Part shown: positions 1-11,934 of the stretch, one piece after another
Position numbering within the stretch: the stretch's first letter is position 1
How the letters are laid out: each line of letters begins with the position of its first letter
Source of the DNA: Strongylocentrotus droebachiensis
Lineage: Eukaryota; Echinodermata; Echinoidea; Camarodonta; Strongylocentrotidae
Direction: 5' to 3'
Length of the DNA: 64,000 nt
NCBI GenBank assembly: GCA_035222895.1
Contig: JAVYIG010007184.1
Location: 1-64,000 of the forward strand
Program-made: the position numbers and the translations under genes
The notes under the pieces: generated by a model
Databases searched by the model: none
Seen by the model: the letters and a program-made list of their open reading frames with translations, nothing else
What the model was told of the DNA's origin: nothing

Positions 1-150
1 CATCATATTTAAGCCATGGGTAATAGAACACCAATCACTTTAACTCCTTGTTTGGCTACTCCAATATCTCAAGATGGTGTATGGAAACAGGATAGTCTGG
101 GGTTTACCCTATTCTAAAGACCCATTTAGACATGGGGTGATACACCAGTT

Positions 151-428
151 GTAGAGGTGTCATGGTCAAGTGGATTTGTCAACGGACTGTGGATCACTAG
201 GTCCGAGGTTCAAGTCCCATCGCGGCAACAATGTCCTTTGGCAAGACATTGATCAACATTTGCCACTCTCCACACAGGTGTTAAATGGGAACCCGCTAGG
301 ATGCGAAAGTCAATGTGGTAAGATCAGAAGGGCGAGTGCGCGCTTGTAAAAATGATGCATGGCTGTAATGCTCCCAGGGAGTGGAGAATGTGCATACATT
401 GAACAAACAAATTATTATTATTATAATT
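151..428 (+). mobile_element. tRNA-derived SINE, near full length
   Basis: The head (about 151-228) is tRNA-like. It has an A-box match TGGTCAAGTGG at 163-173 and a B-box match GGTTCAAGTCC at 207-217, at normal tRNA spacing, so an internal RNA polymerase III promoter is likely. A body follows containing GCCACTCTCCACACAGG (about 261-277), shared with the copies at 47,517, 60,490 (minus) and 5,068 (minus). The element ends in an ATT-rich tail at about 411-428. Such SINEs are non-autonomous and copied by a partner LINE. The exact tRNA ancestor is not clear to me. Confidence 0.72.
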
Positions 429-1110
429 ACAATACAGACTCCTTTGACAATTGATTCACACTCAAATCCCTACACTATCTGAATAGACCATAGAACATAT
501 TCACTCACATTTAGGGACGTTTCTTTCCTGGGGACCTGGTGAGGATTTAGTCCATTAACCTTTTATTAATAAATGAACTACAATACTTGGAATCCACTTG
601 GAATACATTTCTTGTTGCTCATTGCTCTTTATATACCTCACTTAAGAAATCCAGCCATCTGATTGGTCGAATTGCATTCATAAACTTCAACTGTTCCTGT
701 AAAATTCTCGGTAACCATGCTTAAAACATTTCAATATTTTTAATAACCATGGTTATTAAAAATAGTTGGTCAGCCTCCATGGTTACCCCATAGGTTTACA
801 TGTTAAAAAATGGTTTGAGCGATGGAGGATACCTTATGTGTGCGAAGGATTGGTCGGTAATTTCAATACAATTGAATCTCGATCGATCTTACCGACAATT
901 TTATCTTGCATTGTTGACATGAAGACGAAAATAAACTTCCAAAAACAAAAAAACAACATCTGCCGATAGATCTTGATCTAAGTTCGTGCCAATATGCATT
1001 GCAAAAGTTAAAGAAGAGTCCGTATATGGAGCTTTTGCGAAGCATTCATCACACGCGAAGCCGGTTTCAATCCATCTAATGTATATATTGTACAAAACTG
1101 CCAAGCATGT
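429..1110. other. No gene seen; contains a perfect 30-bp palindrome
   Basis: AT-rich sequence without a convincing ORF. At 735-764 there is a perfect palindrome centred on CCATGG, flanked by an outer inverted pair GGTAACCATG (711-720) and CATGGTTACC (778-787). It may be a small foldback remnant. Short ORFs at 766-1116 on both strands look like chance. Confidence 0.5.
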
Positions 1111-1114
1111 TAAC

Positions 1115-1198
1115 ATCGCGCGATGGCCGAGAGGTCTGAGGCGCTGACTTTAGATACATCACCTTTTGTACGCAAGAGTTCGAATCTCATCTTCGACA
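1115..1198 (+). pseudogene. tRNA-Leu(TAG)-like pseudogene
   Basis: The sequence follows a tRNA-Leu along its whole length. It has TGGCCGAGAGG (A box, 1124-1134), GAGGCGCTGACTTTAG with anticodon TAG at 1151-1153, a variable arm, and GAGTTCGAATCTC (B box/T arm, 1176-1188). The D stem and most of the T stem still pair, but the anticodon stem and acceptor stem do not, so I judge it non-functional. A short A run follows at once (1198-1208), as expected for a retroposed copy or a SINE head. Confidence 0.55.
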
Positions 1199-1248
1199 AA
1201 AAAAAAAAGTATTTTTTATTTTTTATTTTTTAGTCTATTTTTTTTGGC

Positions 1249-1430
1249 ATATAAAAGTATTAATGACTGCTTTAATATTCGAGAAATAGTTGTTTTTATA
1301 CGCTCTCGGGAAGGTTACAATTGGGCTATTCCCCTCGGCACGCCTCGGGTAATAGCAAAATTCTAACCTTCCCTTGAGCGTAATAAAACAACTATTTCTC
1401 TCAAAGCAGTCATTAATACTATATTATATG
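1249..1430. mobile_element. Foldback/MITE-like hairpin element
   Basis: Nearly the whole segment is one inverted repeat. AGTATTAATGACTGCTTT at 1256-1273 is mirrored at 1403-1420, and the arms continue through GAGAAATAGTTGTTTT and GGGAAGGTTA to a centre near 1338 (CTCGGCACGCCTCGG). The arms are about 80 bp with few mismatches and almost no loop. No coding capacity. No clear target duplication was found. Confidence 0.6.
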
Positions 1431-1514
1431 TAATAAGATACAGGAATGTAAAACAAGCTTATCATCTCACTTACTTTGCCAAGGAGATTTTGAGTGGTAT
1501 ACTTTGTCATTTAA

Positions 1515-1760
1515 GTTTTCAGTTTCAGTTTAGTTTATTTCAAATTTCACATTCACATTCATTACATAAATCATAAACAATAAGAAAAACAATGGTTCTT
1601 TCAATAGGTGTGAGAATACATACAGTAATATCAGACCATGAAAGTAATAATACATTCCAAATAATAAATACAAGAATGGTATTTTATATGAAATTAGACA
1701 AATATATATGTAGTAAAATAGCTAAGCTTGTAAATTGTAGATGACCTTTTATTAATAAGA
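1515..1760 (-). mobile_element. Possible LINE 3'-end fragment
   Basis: A TTTCAGTTTCAGTTTAGTTT run at about 1518-1537 followed by AT-rich sequence resembles, read on the minus strand, a LINE 3' UTR ending in a short tandem tail (compare 14,030-14,060). No coding sequence is attached. Weak call. Confidence 0.25.
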
Positions 1761-3640
1761 GCAGTCTATTGGGAATGTAGATTGTGTTCAATAAAAAAAT
1801 ATATGTCTGAACAGGGTCTTTATATAGGGGTCTCTAATACCTCGGCAACCGGGATACTTCAAGCTGTTTGATGTTGGTTTGAGTTGCAGATAAATGAATG
1901 CATGAAAATACATGTTGCCAAGAGATTTAGGTTGTACAAGTATGGAGAAAGCAGTGTTTGTACTCCTAGAGAGTCGAGTTTAAATCAATACTAGTATCTG
2001 TGTAATTGATACTACACCCTGTATGGTTGAAAATACGAGGGTGGGGGGGGGGAGGGGGGTAATGGATGATAATGTTTTATTGGGGTAAAAAGGACAACTA
2101 GTTTCTTCATCTTCATTGCTCAGACAATGTAGTTTGATAGTTGTAGCATGTATTTGAAATGTATCTTAATACTGAAATTGTTTCTTACTAGTTTCTTCTG
2201 GAGTTCATTTTTTTCTGGATTATCTGTTTACCATGACAACTGAAATGATAGCCAAGAACATCAAAAAAGCTTTTGTTTAGTTGGGTAATTTGCATAATGT
2301 CAGAATCAACTATTAATTTTAGACACACAGGCATTGACATAGACGGTGATACAAAATATCAAAGTAGGAAAGAGAAATATTCTGAAGATATTGATTTGAA
2401 CGAATCCTCTTCAATTCAGTAAAATGTAAGTTTTTTTTAATCACCCGAGAGTCAGGAGGGTGTCGAATTGATCACGTACTTGCACTCTTCTGGCTTTATT
2501 TATGAAATACTACATGTACATTTTGTGTAGAAATGCACAATGCACTTCACGGTATTTACTACCATGAAGAAACAAAGAGACTGCTTTATCCATCTACTAT
2601 TAAAGACGAGTTCTTTGTCATCATTTTCGTTGCGTCTGCGCTTTTCACCTACTGTTGCACACCAGCAATTGGCAACTATTCCATGTTGTTTCCAGGTACG
2701 GGGTATTTTTAGCCCATGTGGCGGATCAATTAATACAACGAAATGCGCAACCCCGCAGACATGACATATTGGAATGGCATTCCAAGTGAAAACACGTATC
2801 TTTGGTTCCCGACCGACGCCTGCATCTTTTCATTTGAACCTACCCTCTCTCTCTTGGGACGAAAAATGAAATAAGCCGACAATCACGTGGGAGAAATGTC
2901 AAACTTTGAGAGAGGAAATTACTTTCTAATATCATTTCAAGATAATTACTTTTCAGTAGAACATAAAGGCAGAAAACAAAATCAGTTTGAGAGTTCTATT
3001 ATCCTTAAAAAGTAGGCCTAGTTCAAAATTAACGAAGGAGTTTAAAGAACAATAAATGTAATTTCTAAACAATAATCCTCTTATGATATTTGAAGGAAAC
3101 TGTGCAATAGTCTTTACAGCACTGTTCAAAATGAAAAAAACAATATATAAGAAACTGTTAAGTTTTCAACAACAACTCCAAGAAACTTGTAGCACTTACT
3201 GAGTTACAGCAGTTCTCAAATGTAATCAAGCCTTTTAAGGCAGCTAGCTTTGAATTTGGTTCATATCTTAAAATACACTGTCTAAAGAAACCAAAACGCT
3301 TCCTGTTCTATTGAATTGACAACTGAAATTGACATTCCCATTATGTGAACTTGAAGAAATGTGATTAAGCGTGACCAACCGAAATGTCATGCCAAACGAG
3401 CTGTCCTGAATGTCCAAGTATGACCAACAAATTAAAATTCTTTCAGAGGGATGCAACAAAATACTCAGAATCAATAAAGAGCAAGTGTGGTCGATTCTAT
3501 TATTCCCAGCCCTTTTATAAGTATGAGGAATTGATGCATGTAGTTGAGCAAATAGCTAGTAAAATATAAAAAGTGGTGGGGAATTTTTGCCCAGGAAAGC
3601 TCATAAAGAGGTAAGGAAAGGTTTTTAATACAGAAAATAT
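1761..3640. other. No gene recognised
   Basis: AT-rich sequence with a G run at 2043-2062 and scattered short ORFs (for example 2540-2764 plus and 3384-3569 plus) that have no recognisable domain. Nothing else stands out. Confidence 0.5.
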
Positions 3641-3650
3641 GAAAAAAAAT

Positions 3651-4290
3651 AATGATGATGAGGAAGATGAGGATGAGGATGATAAGGATGATGAGGAGGA
3701 TGAGGATGAGGATGATAAGGATGATGAGGAGGATGAGGATGAGGATGACAAGGATGATGAGGATGATGAGGTTGATAAGGATGATGAGGATGATGAGGAT
3801 GAGGATGAGGATGATAAGGATGATGAGGAGGATGAGGATGATAAGGATGATGAGGATGATGAGGATGAGGATGATAAGGATGATAAGGATGATGAGGTTG
3901 ATAAGGATGATGAGGATGAGGATGATAAGGGTGATGAGGAGGATGAGGATGAGGATTATAAGGGTGATGAGGAGGATGACGATGAAGAGGATGATGATGA
4001 TGATGATCAGAATGATGGGGATGATGGGGATGAGGATGATGATGATGATGATGACGATGATGATGACGATGACGATGAGGAGGATGATGATGATGAGGAG
4101 GATGATGATGACGATGACGATGATGATGACGATGACGATGAGGAGGATGATGATGATGAGGAGGATGATGATGATCAGGATGATCAGGATGATGGGGATG
4201 ATGGGGATGATAATGATATGGTAAAGGAGGAGGAGGGGAAGGAGGGGAAGGAGGAGGAGGATAATGATGTTGATAATAACAATAATAATA
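3651..4290. repeat. GATGAG/GATGAT purine-rich microsatellite block
   Basis: About 600 bp of interrupted trinucleotide repeat (GAT, GAG, AAG) runs to 4,225. GGA-rich and then AAT/AAC repeats follow to about 4,310. On the plus strand it is open for 241 codons (3639-4364), reading as almost pure Asp/Glu with Lys. A second frame is also open, reading as Met/Arg. Two long open frames in the same repeat are expected from a stop-free repeat unit and do not indicate a protein. Confidence 0.85.
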
Positions 4291-4369
4291 ATAAAAACAA
4301 CAACAAGGATAGTAACAAAAACTTTATCTGTTACAAGAAATATAATCTCAACACAATAAAATGAAAGAA

Positions 4370-5060
4370 TAGATTAATGAAACTAAATTGTTAGATATTT
4401 GTTTTGTTCACAGTCTCATAGTGAAGATAAAGCTAGACATCTAAATATGATAAATTTCCTTTACTATGACTATTATTGACTATTTGGACACATCCCTTCC
4501 CCAAATTGTAGTCATTTCAAAACAAAATGACAGTCTAACCTGCTGAACTTGAGGCCAGAGATACATCTAAACGAAACACAGGGGAAATACATACAATATA
4601 ACAAATAAAATCACAACCTACCGATTTAAAAAGTGGGAAACAGTAATACTCTCACAAAGAGAAGAATTAAATTATCTCTAGACAAGTGACCCACAATAAG
4701 GCGACCCCAAAAGACAAAAGCAACCAACTGCCCACGACATGACAATCACATTGTACAGTATCCATGTAACACATTCTTTTGAACTCACTTCCTATTGTTA
4801 AAGTATGACATATGGAATGTATTTCCAAGAGTATGAGTAACATGATCACAAACATATCTTGATGGAGTAAACATGACAATAAAAAGTATTTTAATGGTTA
4901 GACATTGGCTCCAGTTTTTCATGAAAAATGTCGAAAGTTGTCAAATAGTAGTCACATCATTCAATAAAAATGTCACACATTTTAGGTTGGAAATGCATGA
5001 AGGTTCTGCTAATCCTGGAGCTAAGGTTTTGTTTTGAAATAAGTTTCTGCTTTAAAAAAA
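4370..5060. other. No gene recognised
   Basis: AT-rich sequence without repeats I can name. The minus-strand 70-codon ORF at 4667-4879 shows no family features. Confidence 0.4.
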
Positions 5061-5067
5061 TTAAAAA

Positions 5068-5225
5068 ATAATATGGTTACTTATATAGCGCCAGTATCCG
5101 TCAGGTTCTGACGCTCATGGCGCTTTACACATATTACCCTGGTCGTAGACGAGCTGCCAAAGTAACTAGCGCTCAAGCATATCAGGTACCCATTTACACC
5201 TGGGTGGAGAGTGGCATACATATTT
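5068..5225 (-). mobile_element. SINE-related fragment lacking the tRNA head
   Basis: Read on the minus strand it begins with GCCACTCTCCACCCAGGTGT, the same body motif as the SINEs at 151 and 60,490. It then diverges to a different 3' part (GAGCGCT, GGCGCTATATAAG) ending in an AT-rich tail. There is no A/B box upstream, so it is 5'-truncated or a different SINE that shares the central domain. Confidence 0.5.
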
Positions 5226-5808
5226 TCAGAACTGAATGAAATGTTGAATAAAATTAATGAATTATTGTAGCAAACTGTACAACAAAGTTCTGTACAGTAT
5301 TCATGTATGAAAATAGTAGTTAAATCACAATCAGTAAAATAAAATATAATCTTTTTTCGCTGAATTTTTCATTAAAGTTATGAGGTCATCAGGTCATGTA
5401 TTTCCTTAACCTGTTTCATTAGATGACGGGACGACTTCTCAAATGATTAGACTTGATTAGACATCATGAGTAATTTGCTAGTACTAATCTTACAGAATTA
5501 TGGGAAAAGACAAAATGAAGACATGCACTTTGCAATGTAGTTGATATCCTGGGAAGATATTTGTAGATAATTGAGAGTCACGGTAAAACAATAAGCCATA
5601 GATTTCCTGTGAAATATCCAGCCGGAAATCTTAGCTTCCTGTCCCAGGCTAAAGAAGATATAGTCATTCATATTTCATTTTCTTCACTGTTCTTCATTTT
5701 CTTTCGTTAGGTTTTGACATCTTCATTATAACTGTCAAATCTTACTGTAGTTATTTCATGCACAGAGTGGCCATATTCATTTCAATGATTTTCCAATTTC
5801 CTTTGACT
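5226..5808. other. No gene recognised
   Basis: AT-rich sequence with no repeat or coding signal that I can support. Confidence 0.4.
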
Positions 5809-5819
5809 TGAAAACCCCT

Positions 5820-5975
5820 TCCTACTCACACACCCTCTCTTTTTCTCAATATCATCCCTTTTCATTTTTTCTCAATTTACCCTTCCTCCCTCTCCCTCCC
5901 CCCCCCCCCCCCTCTCCCTTTACCCCTCCCTCTCTCTCCCTCTCTCTTCTCTCTCGCTCACTCTCTCTTTTTCCT

Positions 5976-6021
<46 letters not shown>

Positions 6022-6030
6022 CTCCTCATT
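5820..6030. repeat. CT-rich microsatellite with C run
   Basis: Polypyrimidine tract: C run at 5899-5912, then CT dinucleotides, densest at about 5980-6016. The overlapping open frame (5808-6176) is a low-complexity artefact. Confidence 0.85.
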
Positions 6031-6152
6031 TTTTTATGAAGGAGCAAATACATGCCGATTTAAGAATTTATTTATTTCTTTGCCAAAATGCAAAATGCAC
6101 TTCACTGTTTTCACTGTTGCAAGTACATATTGTCTGCTGGAAGACAAAAAAT

Positions 6153-6197
6153 GTAAAAAATAAAAGAATGGATTAATGCCCTTCTGGCTCTCAACAG
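6153..6197 (+). repeat. Half copy of the GCCAGAAGGG small palindromic repeat
   Basis: TTAATGCCCTTCTGGCTCTC at 6174-6193, followed by AACAG, matches the right arm of the palindrome described at 51,147-51,713. The left arm is missing or decayed. Other partial copies are near 6430, 7665, 13,200, 19,415, 47,430 and 52,035. Confidence 0.5.
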
Positions 6198-6242
6198 ACT
6201 ATAAATCTTACTGATGATGATATATAACTTGGAAAGGCATTG

Positions 6243-6411
6243 GCCCAAATTCACAAAGGAAGTTTAAATCTAACCCATGGTTAAACTCTCATTTAAATAA
6301 CTAATGGTTTAAAATTAGCCCAAATTGAGCGTGTACACCTTGCCCTGCTCACGTCTAATATTAAAGACTTAAACCATGGGTTAAATTTAAACCTCTTTTG
6401 TGAATTTGGGC
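6243..6411. mobile_element. MITE, 169 bp, GCCCAAATTCACAAA termini
   Basis: Terminal inverted repeats: GCCCAAATTCACAAA at the left and its complement ending at 6411. The pairing continues inward through GTTTAAATY and AACCCATGG, so each arm is about 40 bp. No ORF. Target duplication unclear (CATT-like on both sides). Confidence 0.65.
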
Positions 6412-6424
6412 ATTTGATGTAGCT

Positions 6425-7790
6425 CTCAGCAGACATTGTCTCCTTGGAGCCATAAGGGTTTTATATCGACCTTAACACACGGCTATAACGTCCTTATAAT
6501 TCCAAACAGACAATATATCTTTCAGACATTATAGAAGATGAATGTGAAGTTGCAAACATGGTTACTATCAAGTTTGTTATTACGTCCTTACAGTACCGGT
6601 CGTAATCACGTCACATCGAACGATGTAAACTGATACGTGTCTATACTCTAGCCTGCTTTCTAAGTACTGGACACAAATAGAAACAATCAGTTTCAAGTAT
6701 TACATTAAGACCACCAAGAAGCAATATAAGACACATCCCATCATTAAATGGTCTGTTTCGTTTAGAGTCCCTTAAAGGTTATAATTTCAGTCAGTATGGG
6801 AATTGGTGGGCGTATTTAGAGAAATGGGGAAAATCTGGAGAATACAGTCTGTCAAAAAATTATTAAACCAACACATTCATGGTAGCCACAAACTCGGAAT
6901 CGCGAGTCCTCAGTATTTTTTAGACGCAGGTCTAAAATCTCTAGTAAGTGACCAACACCCCCCCCCCCTCTCCCCCCCCCCCCCCCAAAAAAAAGGGAGG
7001 GGGGCATTCTCATCTTTTTCAGGTAGCTTTAAAGAAAAATGGAAAAATGCCTCAAAGACAAAAATAAAGAAAATATTTTGTCATTATTTTTAAAAGTAAC
7101 TACATATGTACGGGGAGAGAGTGGCACATAATGCCCCCCCCCCCCCCTGATCCATCACTGAACTTGAATAGAGGCCTCAGCCTGTCTTACCTGTTAGACA
7201 AAATACTACCTCCGCAGTAAACTTTGATTTTATATACTTCTTTTCATTCATTATAATCTTCCAATTATCAATAAAACTCTATCGTGAGGCACATTGCATA
7301 TAAGCAAAACACTCATCTCGGATGCATGTGAATTAAGAGATATTAAGATAAATATTCAGAGAAATGTACATGTAGTTCAGTCTCACTCTTGGAAAATTGA
7401 TTCCCATATCTCCTGGTACCAAGAGACCTGGTTATATAACTTAAACAACCCTTTAACCTTTACATATATGTGTAAATACATATATTTTCCAAATGTAGAT
7501 ATTTTTTTCTTCTCCGAATGAAATGATTAACATTTAAAGGTACAGTACTTAGAATTACAGACAGTTGCAATATGTAGATTTTATAAATTATATTCTAGAA
7601 GATCAGCAAACTTCTAGAGGTTTGGAAATGAAAAACCAGCCTACTTAAAATTCATCTTTTTTTGTGTGCGAAATGGTGTTAACTGTACGTGTAAGTTAAA
7701 ATATTTGGGTTAATACCCTATTAGCTCTCGGCAAAGCAATTTTGAAATATATTATTCATTTTTTGCCTCAGGAAAAGGAAAATAATCCCA
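6425..7790. other. No gene recognised; homopolymer C tracts
   Basis: Contains C runs at about 6957-6986 and 7134-7147, and a decayed copy of the small palindromic repeat at about 7665-7735 (GGTGTTAACTG ... TTAATACCCTATTAGCTCT). Otherwise nothing recognised. Confidence 0.45.
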
Positions 7791-7799
7791 ATAATGTTG

Positions 7800-8150
7800 G
7801 ATAGAAGAAAGACAGAATAAAAAAGACAAAGAAGAAGAACGAAGGGGAAAGAAAAATAAAGAATGAAGTAGAAAGAATAACAAGGACAAAAAGGAAGAAT
7901 ACGAATAGAGAAAAAGAGAGAGAGAAAGAGAAGTAGAACAAGAACAACATCAACGAGAAGAAGGAGAAGAAGAAGGAGAAAAAGAAGAAGAAGAAGGAGA
8001 AAAAGAAGAAGAAGGAGAAGGAGAAAAAGTAGAAGAGATGAGAAGAAGAAAAAGGAGAAGAAAAAGAAGAAGAGCAACAAATCAACAACAACAAAAATGT
8101 AGAAGAGAAAGAAGAAGGGAAAAAAGAAGGACAAGAAGGAAAATTATATG
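7800..8150. repeat. GAA/GGA-rich polypurine tract
   Basis: Long A/G-biased stretch with GAAGAAGAAG-type repeats, densest at 7,955-8,075. Minus-strand Phe/Ser/Leu-rich ORFs across it (7721-8134) are artefacts of the polypyrimidine strand. Confidence 0.8.
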
Positions 8151-10001
8151 TGCAGAAAGGAACAAGAAAATTAAAAGATGGAATGGAAGAGGTGAAAATG
8201 AATATGAATGACAGGGGAAAATCTTTTCTGATAATATTCTCTCACTTTTAAAGGGTGTTTTAAATCTGTTTCTTACTCCAAGTTCATCTTTATGGACAAT
8301 TAGAAAGCTGACCTTTCAAAATCATCAGGCATTAATTTAACCACAGGCCTTTACCTACATAATCAGACCCATAACATTTTCAAATATCAGTATTTCTGCC
8401 TTGTCTAATTTTCTCAACTAAAAAAAATTGCTTGCAAGGTTTAAAAAAAGAAAGATATTCATGCTTGCTCGTCATCTCAATCAGATATTTGAATTAAATT
8501 TAGTTACTTATCCTCTGAAGAATTGGATTTGCCAATCAATATTTGCAGAAAACTGAACCCACATTAGAAGCAAATAAAGACTTTAAAGGCAAAATAACTG
8601 TGTGGTTCTATCAATTTGAAAATGTTTTTAAAAACATTATTTTAGCTACATTGAATATTTGCACATGTTCTGGGTAACAATTCTGCAACCAATAAATATC
8701 ATGGGGAGGATAGGACATATTCCATTCACTCTACATAGAACTATGTAATGATAAATTTTGCATTGGGGACAAGTATCTCTTAATTTACCAAATGAATATA
8801 CTAATCAATTAAACAAACCATTAAACCATTAAAACCACAAATGTTCATCAATTCTATCTCTCTAAATGCTTAATATTTGAAGGTAAAAACAAAATTATTC
8901 ATCTCCAATTCTGAGAATGCTGAATTCTAACCATTCAAATATAACATAACTTGGCTGGGAAGTTAATGACGTCTAGATTAAACAATCACTGCAACCTCAT
9001 TTCACATCGAGCATCCGCCTATCCTTTGACACAGATGATTGGAAGAGGCATTTGTTTTCATCAAAGTCTATCTCTGAGGAGTCAAACCCTCTATTAGTAT
9101 CCCTTCAGATACGAAGGTGAGGAGGAGATAGGGCCCACGTACTTGCCAGAATTAGAAACCCATCACCCTGCATTACTTCAGACTACCTGATGAGTAATAT
9201 AGCTATTTAAATTAATACCCTTTTCCTAGTCTGAATGTCTCATTAACAAACATCGTAAAGCGAAATGCAGGAGCATTGTTCCGATTGAAAACTCAATGAA
9301 GAATCAGGGTTCGGCTCTACCGGTTCTAGTCTAAACGTCAAATCGTATGAGAATCGTATCATGAGCAGTGATGATTAGCCATCTGTCGCATCAATTTACT
9401 TCTTTAAAAACGAGTTTTCTTTATATACTACCATGTTGTTATCTAGTCTGAACACCCTTTCGCTATAAGACGATCCTTTGAATGTTTCTTTATACAACCT
9501 TTGTATGAATTTCCTTTAGTATGAACTGGCCATCAGACAGTTTCTTGATCCTCATCCTAAAGGGGCTCAAGGGAGTTTGAGTAAGTTGGCATTTCGTGGG
9601 TAAGACGTATCACTGGCAACATAATCTCCTACTTGGTGCAACAAGCCAGTATCTTGATACAAGACATGCTTGTTGCCTAAAGGAGGGAAAGGCGGTAATT
9701 ATCTGATTTCCATGACAAAATTAGCATGGTTTCCACCCTCAATGGACTGATTGGAAGAGTTATGAAGACATCTCTAATACCTCAGTCACATCGCAAAAAA
9801 AGTCCAAACCAACTCAAAACTGGCTCCAAACTGACAGACTTCATTCCATTACTTTGTTTGGTCTGTATTCAGTCATGTGTCGTTGGTGTGAACGTGGTAT
9901 TATAAGACTTGTATTACCCTTTTATTGCGGTGAAACCGGTCCAACATAGTGAGTGAGAATGGGGTCAAAGAGGAGCTTAGACATGTTGGGGCACCTCAAG
10001 A
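8151..10001. other. No gene or repeat recognised
   Basis: About 1.85 kb of AT-rich sequence with little repetition and no ORF worth calling. It is one of the least repetitive parts of the window. Confidence 0.4.
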
Positions 10002-10004
10002 ATT

Positions 10005-10326
10005 AGGCCTGTCTTCATCAGCTCGAGTTTGCCATATAGCCCGCTATGTCTGATTCTGGAAATTAGCACGATCACAAAATAGCGGGCTATTTGGCTATTT
10101 AATTAGGAAATCTTCCCAAGATATCTTAAGCTAGTTTTCAAAATAGCCCACTATTTGTCCGGTGCGTCTTAAGACTGGCACTATGCGCAAACACGAGCAG
10201 ATTTCTCGAACTAATTTCTCGAGTTTGAGTTTCGAGCTGATGAAGACGCGATGTGTAACTTTAGGCTAACTTCCGGAATCAGAAATAGCGGCTATTTGGC
10301 AAACTCGAGCTGATGAAAACAGGCCT
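10005..10326. mobile_element. Foldback element, CTTCATCAGCTCGAG family, copy 1
   Basis: The ends are AGGCCTGTCTTCATCAGCTC (10005-10024) and its complement finishing AGGCCT at 10321-10326. The arms carry on inward through GAGTTTGCC and AATAGC. ATT directly flanks both ends (10002-10004, 10327-10329), a possible 3-bp target duplication. Inside are further inverted words such as ATAGCCCGCTAT and AAATAGCGGGCTATTTGG. No ORF. Related copies: 17,884; 28,149; 47,143; 51,176; 57,145. Confidence 0.72.
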
Positions 10327-10329
10327 ATT

Positions 10330-11925
10330 GAGTTATTTGAGCGTAAACCTACTTGAGACTGCTTTAGAGTATTGATGGGAAAAGTATTGAAACAGAAAAA
10401 TATAAAAGTGTTCCTCCTACCTAGTCTCAATGCCTTTTAGCAAAATGGAGTAAACAGATCAAACCTTCATGTCAGGGCACCCCAAATTAGCTTTTGATTT
10501 TGGCGTAACAGGGGTCTACATTCGGGACAGCTCTAGAGCTATCTTTTAAGAAACCTGTCTCACCTGGATCTCTGAAGGTTTTTATGTGCAACACAGCACT
10601 TTAATTAATAATTGGAATGAAACTAAACAGATAACCTTATAGTGCACTCTGTGAGAAAGCCTTCCTAACTGTCTTGTTAATCTCACATAGGAAGTTTTCA
10701 GTGTCAAATTAGAAGGCTGCAGATCGTAAAGAGTCAATCTTATGATTTCCTTTTCCTTGTAGGCACAGAAAATCTCTTAAGTTATCCATATTCATACGAC
10801 CTTCCTTTTTACTAGGATGATCTCAATTCTGAGGGACGTCACTTGTCAAGACCTCTATTTCTGCTCATTCTGGGTCTGATAAAAATCTTGGGTTCATGCT
10901 GCTGCTGCTGCTACTATACTCTACTACTACAGGGAAAACAAATACTAACATTTGAAAATAACACTCTTTAATTTGTTTTGCATTGAATTCTATGCAAATT
11001 TTGGGGGGCTCTTTTATGACTTTCGGGGGCTCTTTTTGGCATTTTGGGGGCTACTTGCCCCGATCCCCCGTGTATGTTTTTCACTGTACTACTAATACTA
11101 CTACCACTACCACTACTACCTTTACTACTAACAATAATGATAATAATATTAACAATGGTTAATGCATATATTTTTAACATTGATTATAATAATATCATGA
11201 TAGTAATAATAATAATAATGATTATAATTATCATAATGATAGTAACAAGAGAGAGTGCTTAAAGCTAATGTTTCTAATTGCCGTCCTGCTATAACCCCCT
11301 AGCTTTAGCCAAGCGACCCGAGAAGAAAATCTGTCTCTAAGCATGGATGCTTAAAAGTCGTAGCAATTGATTCATTATTAATTTAAATGCATTTAAAGTT
11401 TTTATCCAGAAAATTTATTTTAAAAATGTCAACCTAATTAGTGAAGAGATGTAAATCATGCATAAAACAAGTTCACTGCGAACCAATAATTCCATGCTTT
11501 CAAACTGTGTAAGATAATTGGTATTCATTTATTTATTTATTAATTATTCTTAATTTTGGAAGCCCTGTTAGTAATTGCTTAATAATTGAAGCTTATTATG
11601 CTAACCCTCTTACGATGAACACCTCGTATGAGTCCTAAGAACAACTGTGGACTTCAAAATATCTGACATCCTGCTCTCCACCAGAAAAAAAAATCAATAA
11701 ATTTTACATCAAGCGCCTCAAAATATGGATTTGTGGGTTTCTATTAAGAGATAAGTGACTTTCGAGGATATCTCCCCAAAGTTCAGGTACACTTACACAG
11801 AGAGGGAGCATGTGAGCTACAGGATTGAATATAAATGCATCTGGATTCATCCAGCTTTGTGACCCTATTTCATTGAAAAAATATCCTACATACCGGTACA
11901 TGTCACAAGTTTCAATTCACATTGA
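10330..11925. other. No gene recognised; short trinucleotide repeats
   Basis: Includes TGC/TAC repeats at about 10,896-10,930, an ACT/TAC and then AAT-type repeat at 11,080-11,245, and otherwise AT-rich unique sequence. ORFs at 10,968-11,262 cross the repeats and are not credible. Confidence 0.5.
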
Positions 11926-11934
11926 ATAGCTTAA

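Noticed and set aside
1115-1198. Functional tRNA-Leu gene
   Set aside because: Anticodon and acceptor stems do not pair.
3639-4364. 241-codon Asp/Glu-rich ORF as an acidic protein
   Set aside because: It is entirely a GATGAG/GATGAT microsatellite; another frame is also open, which is what a stop-free repeat produces.
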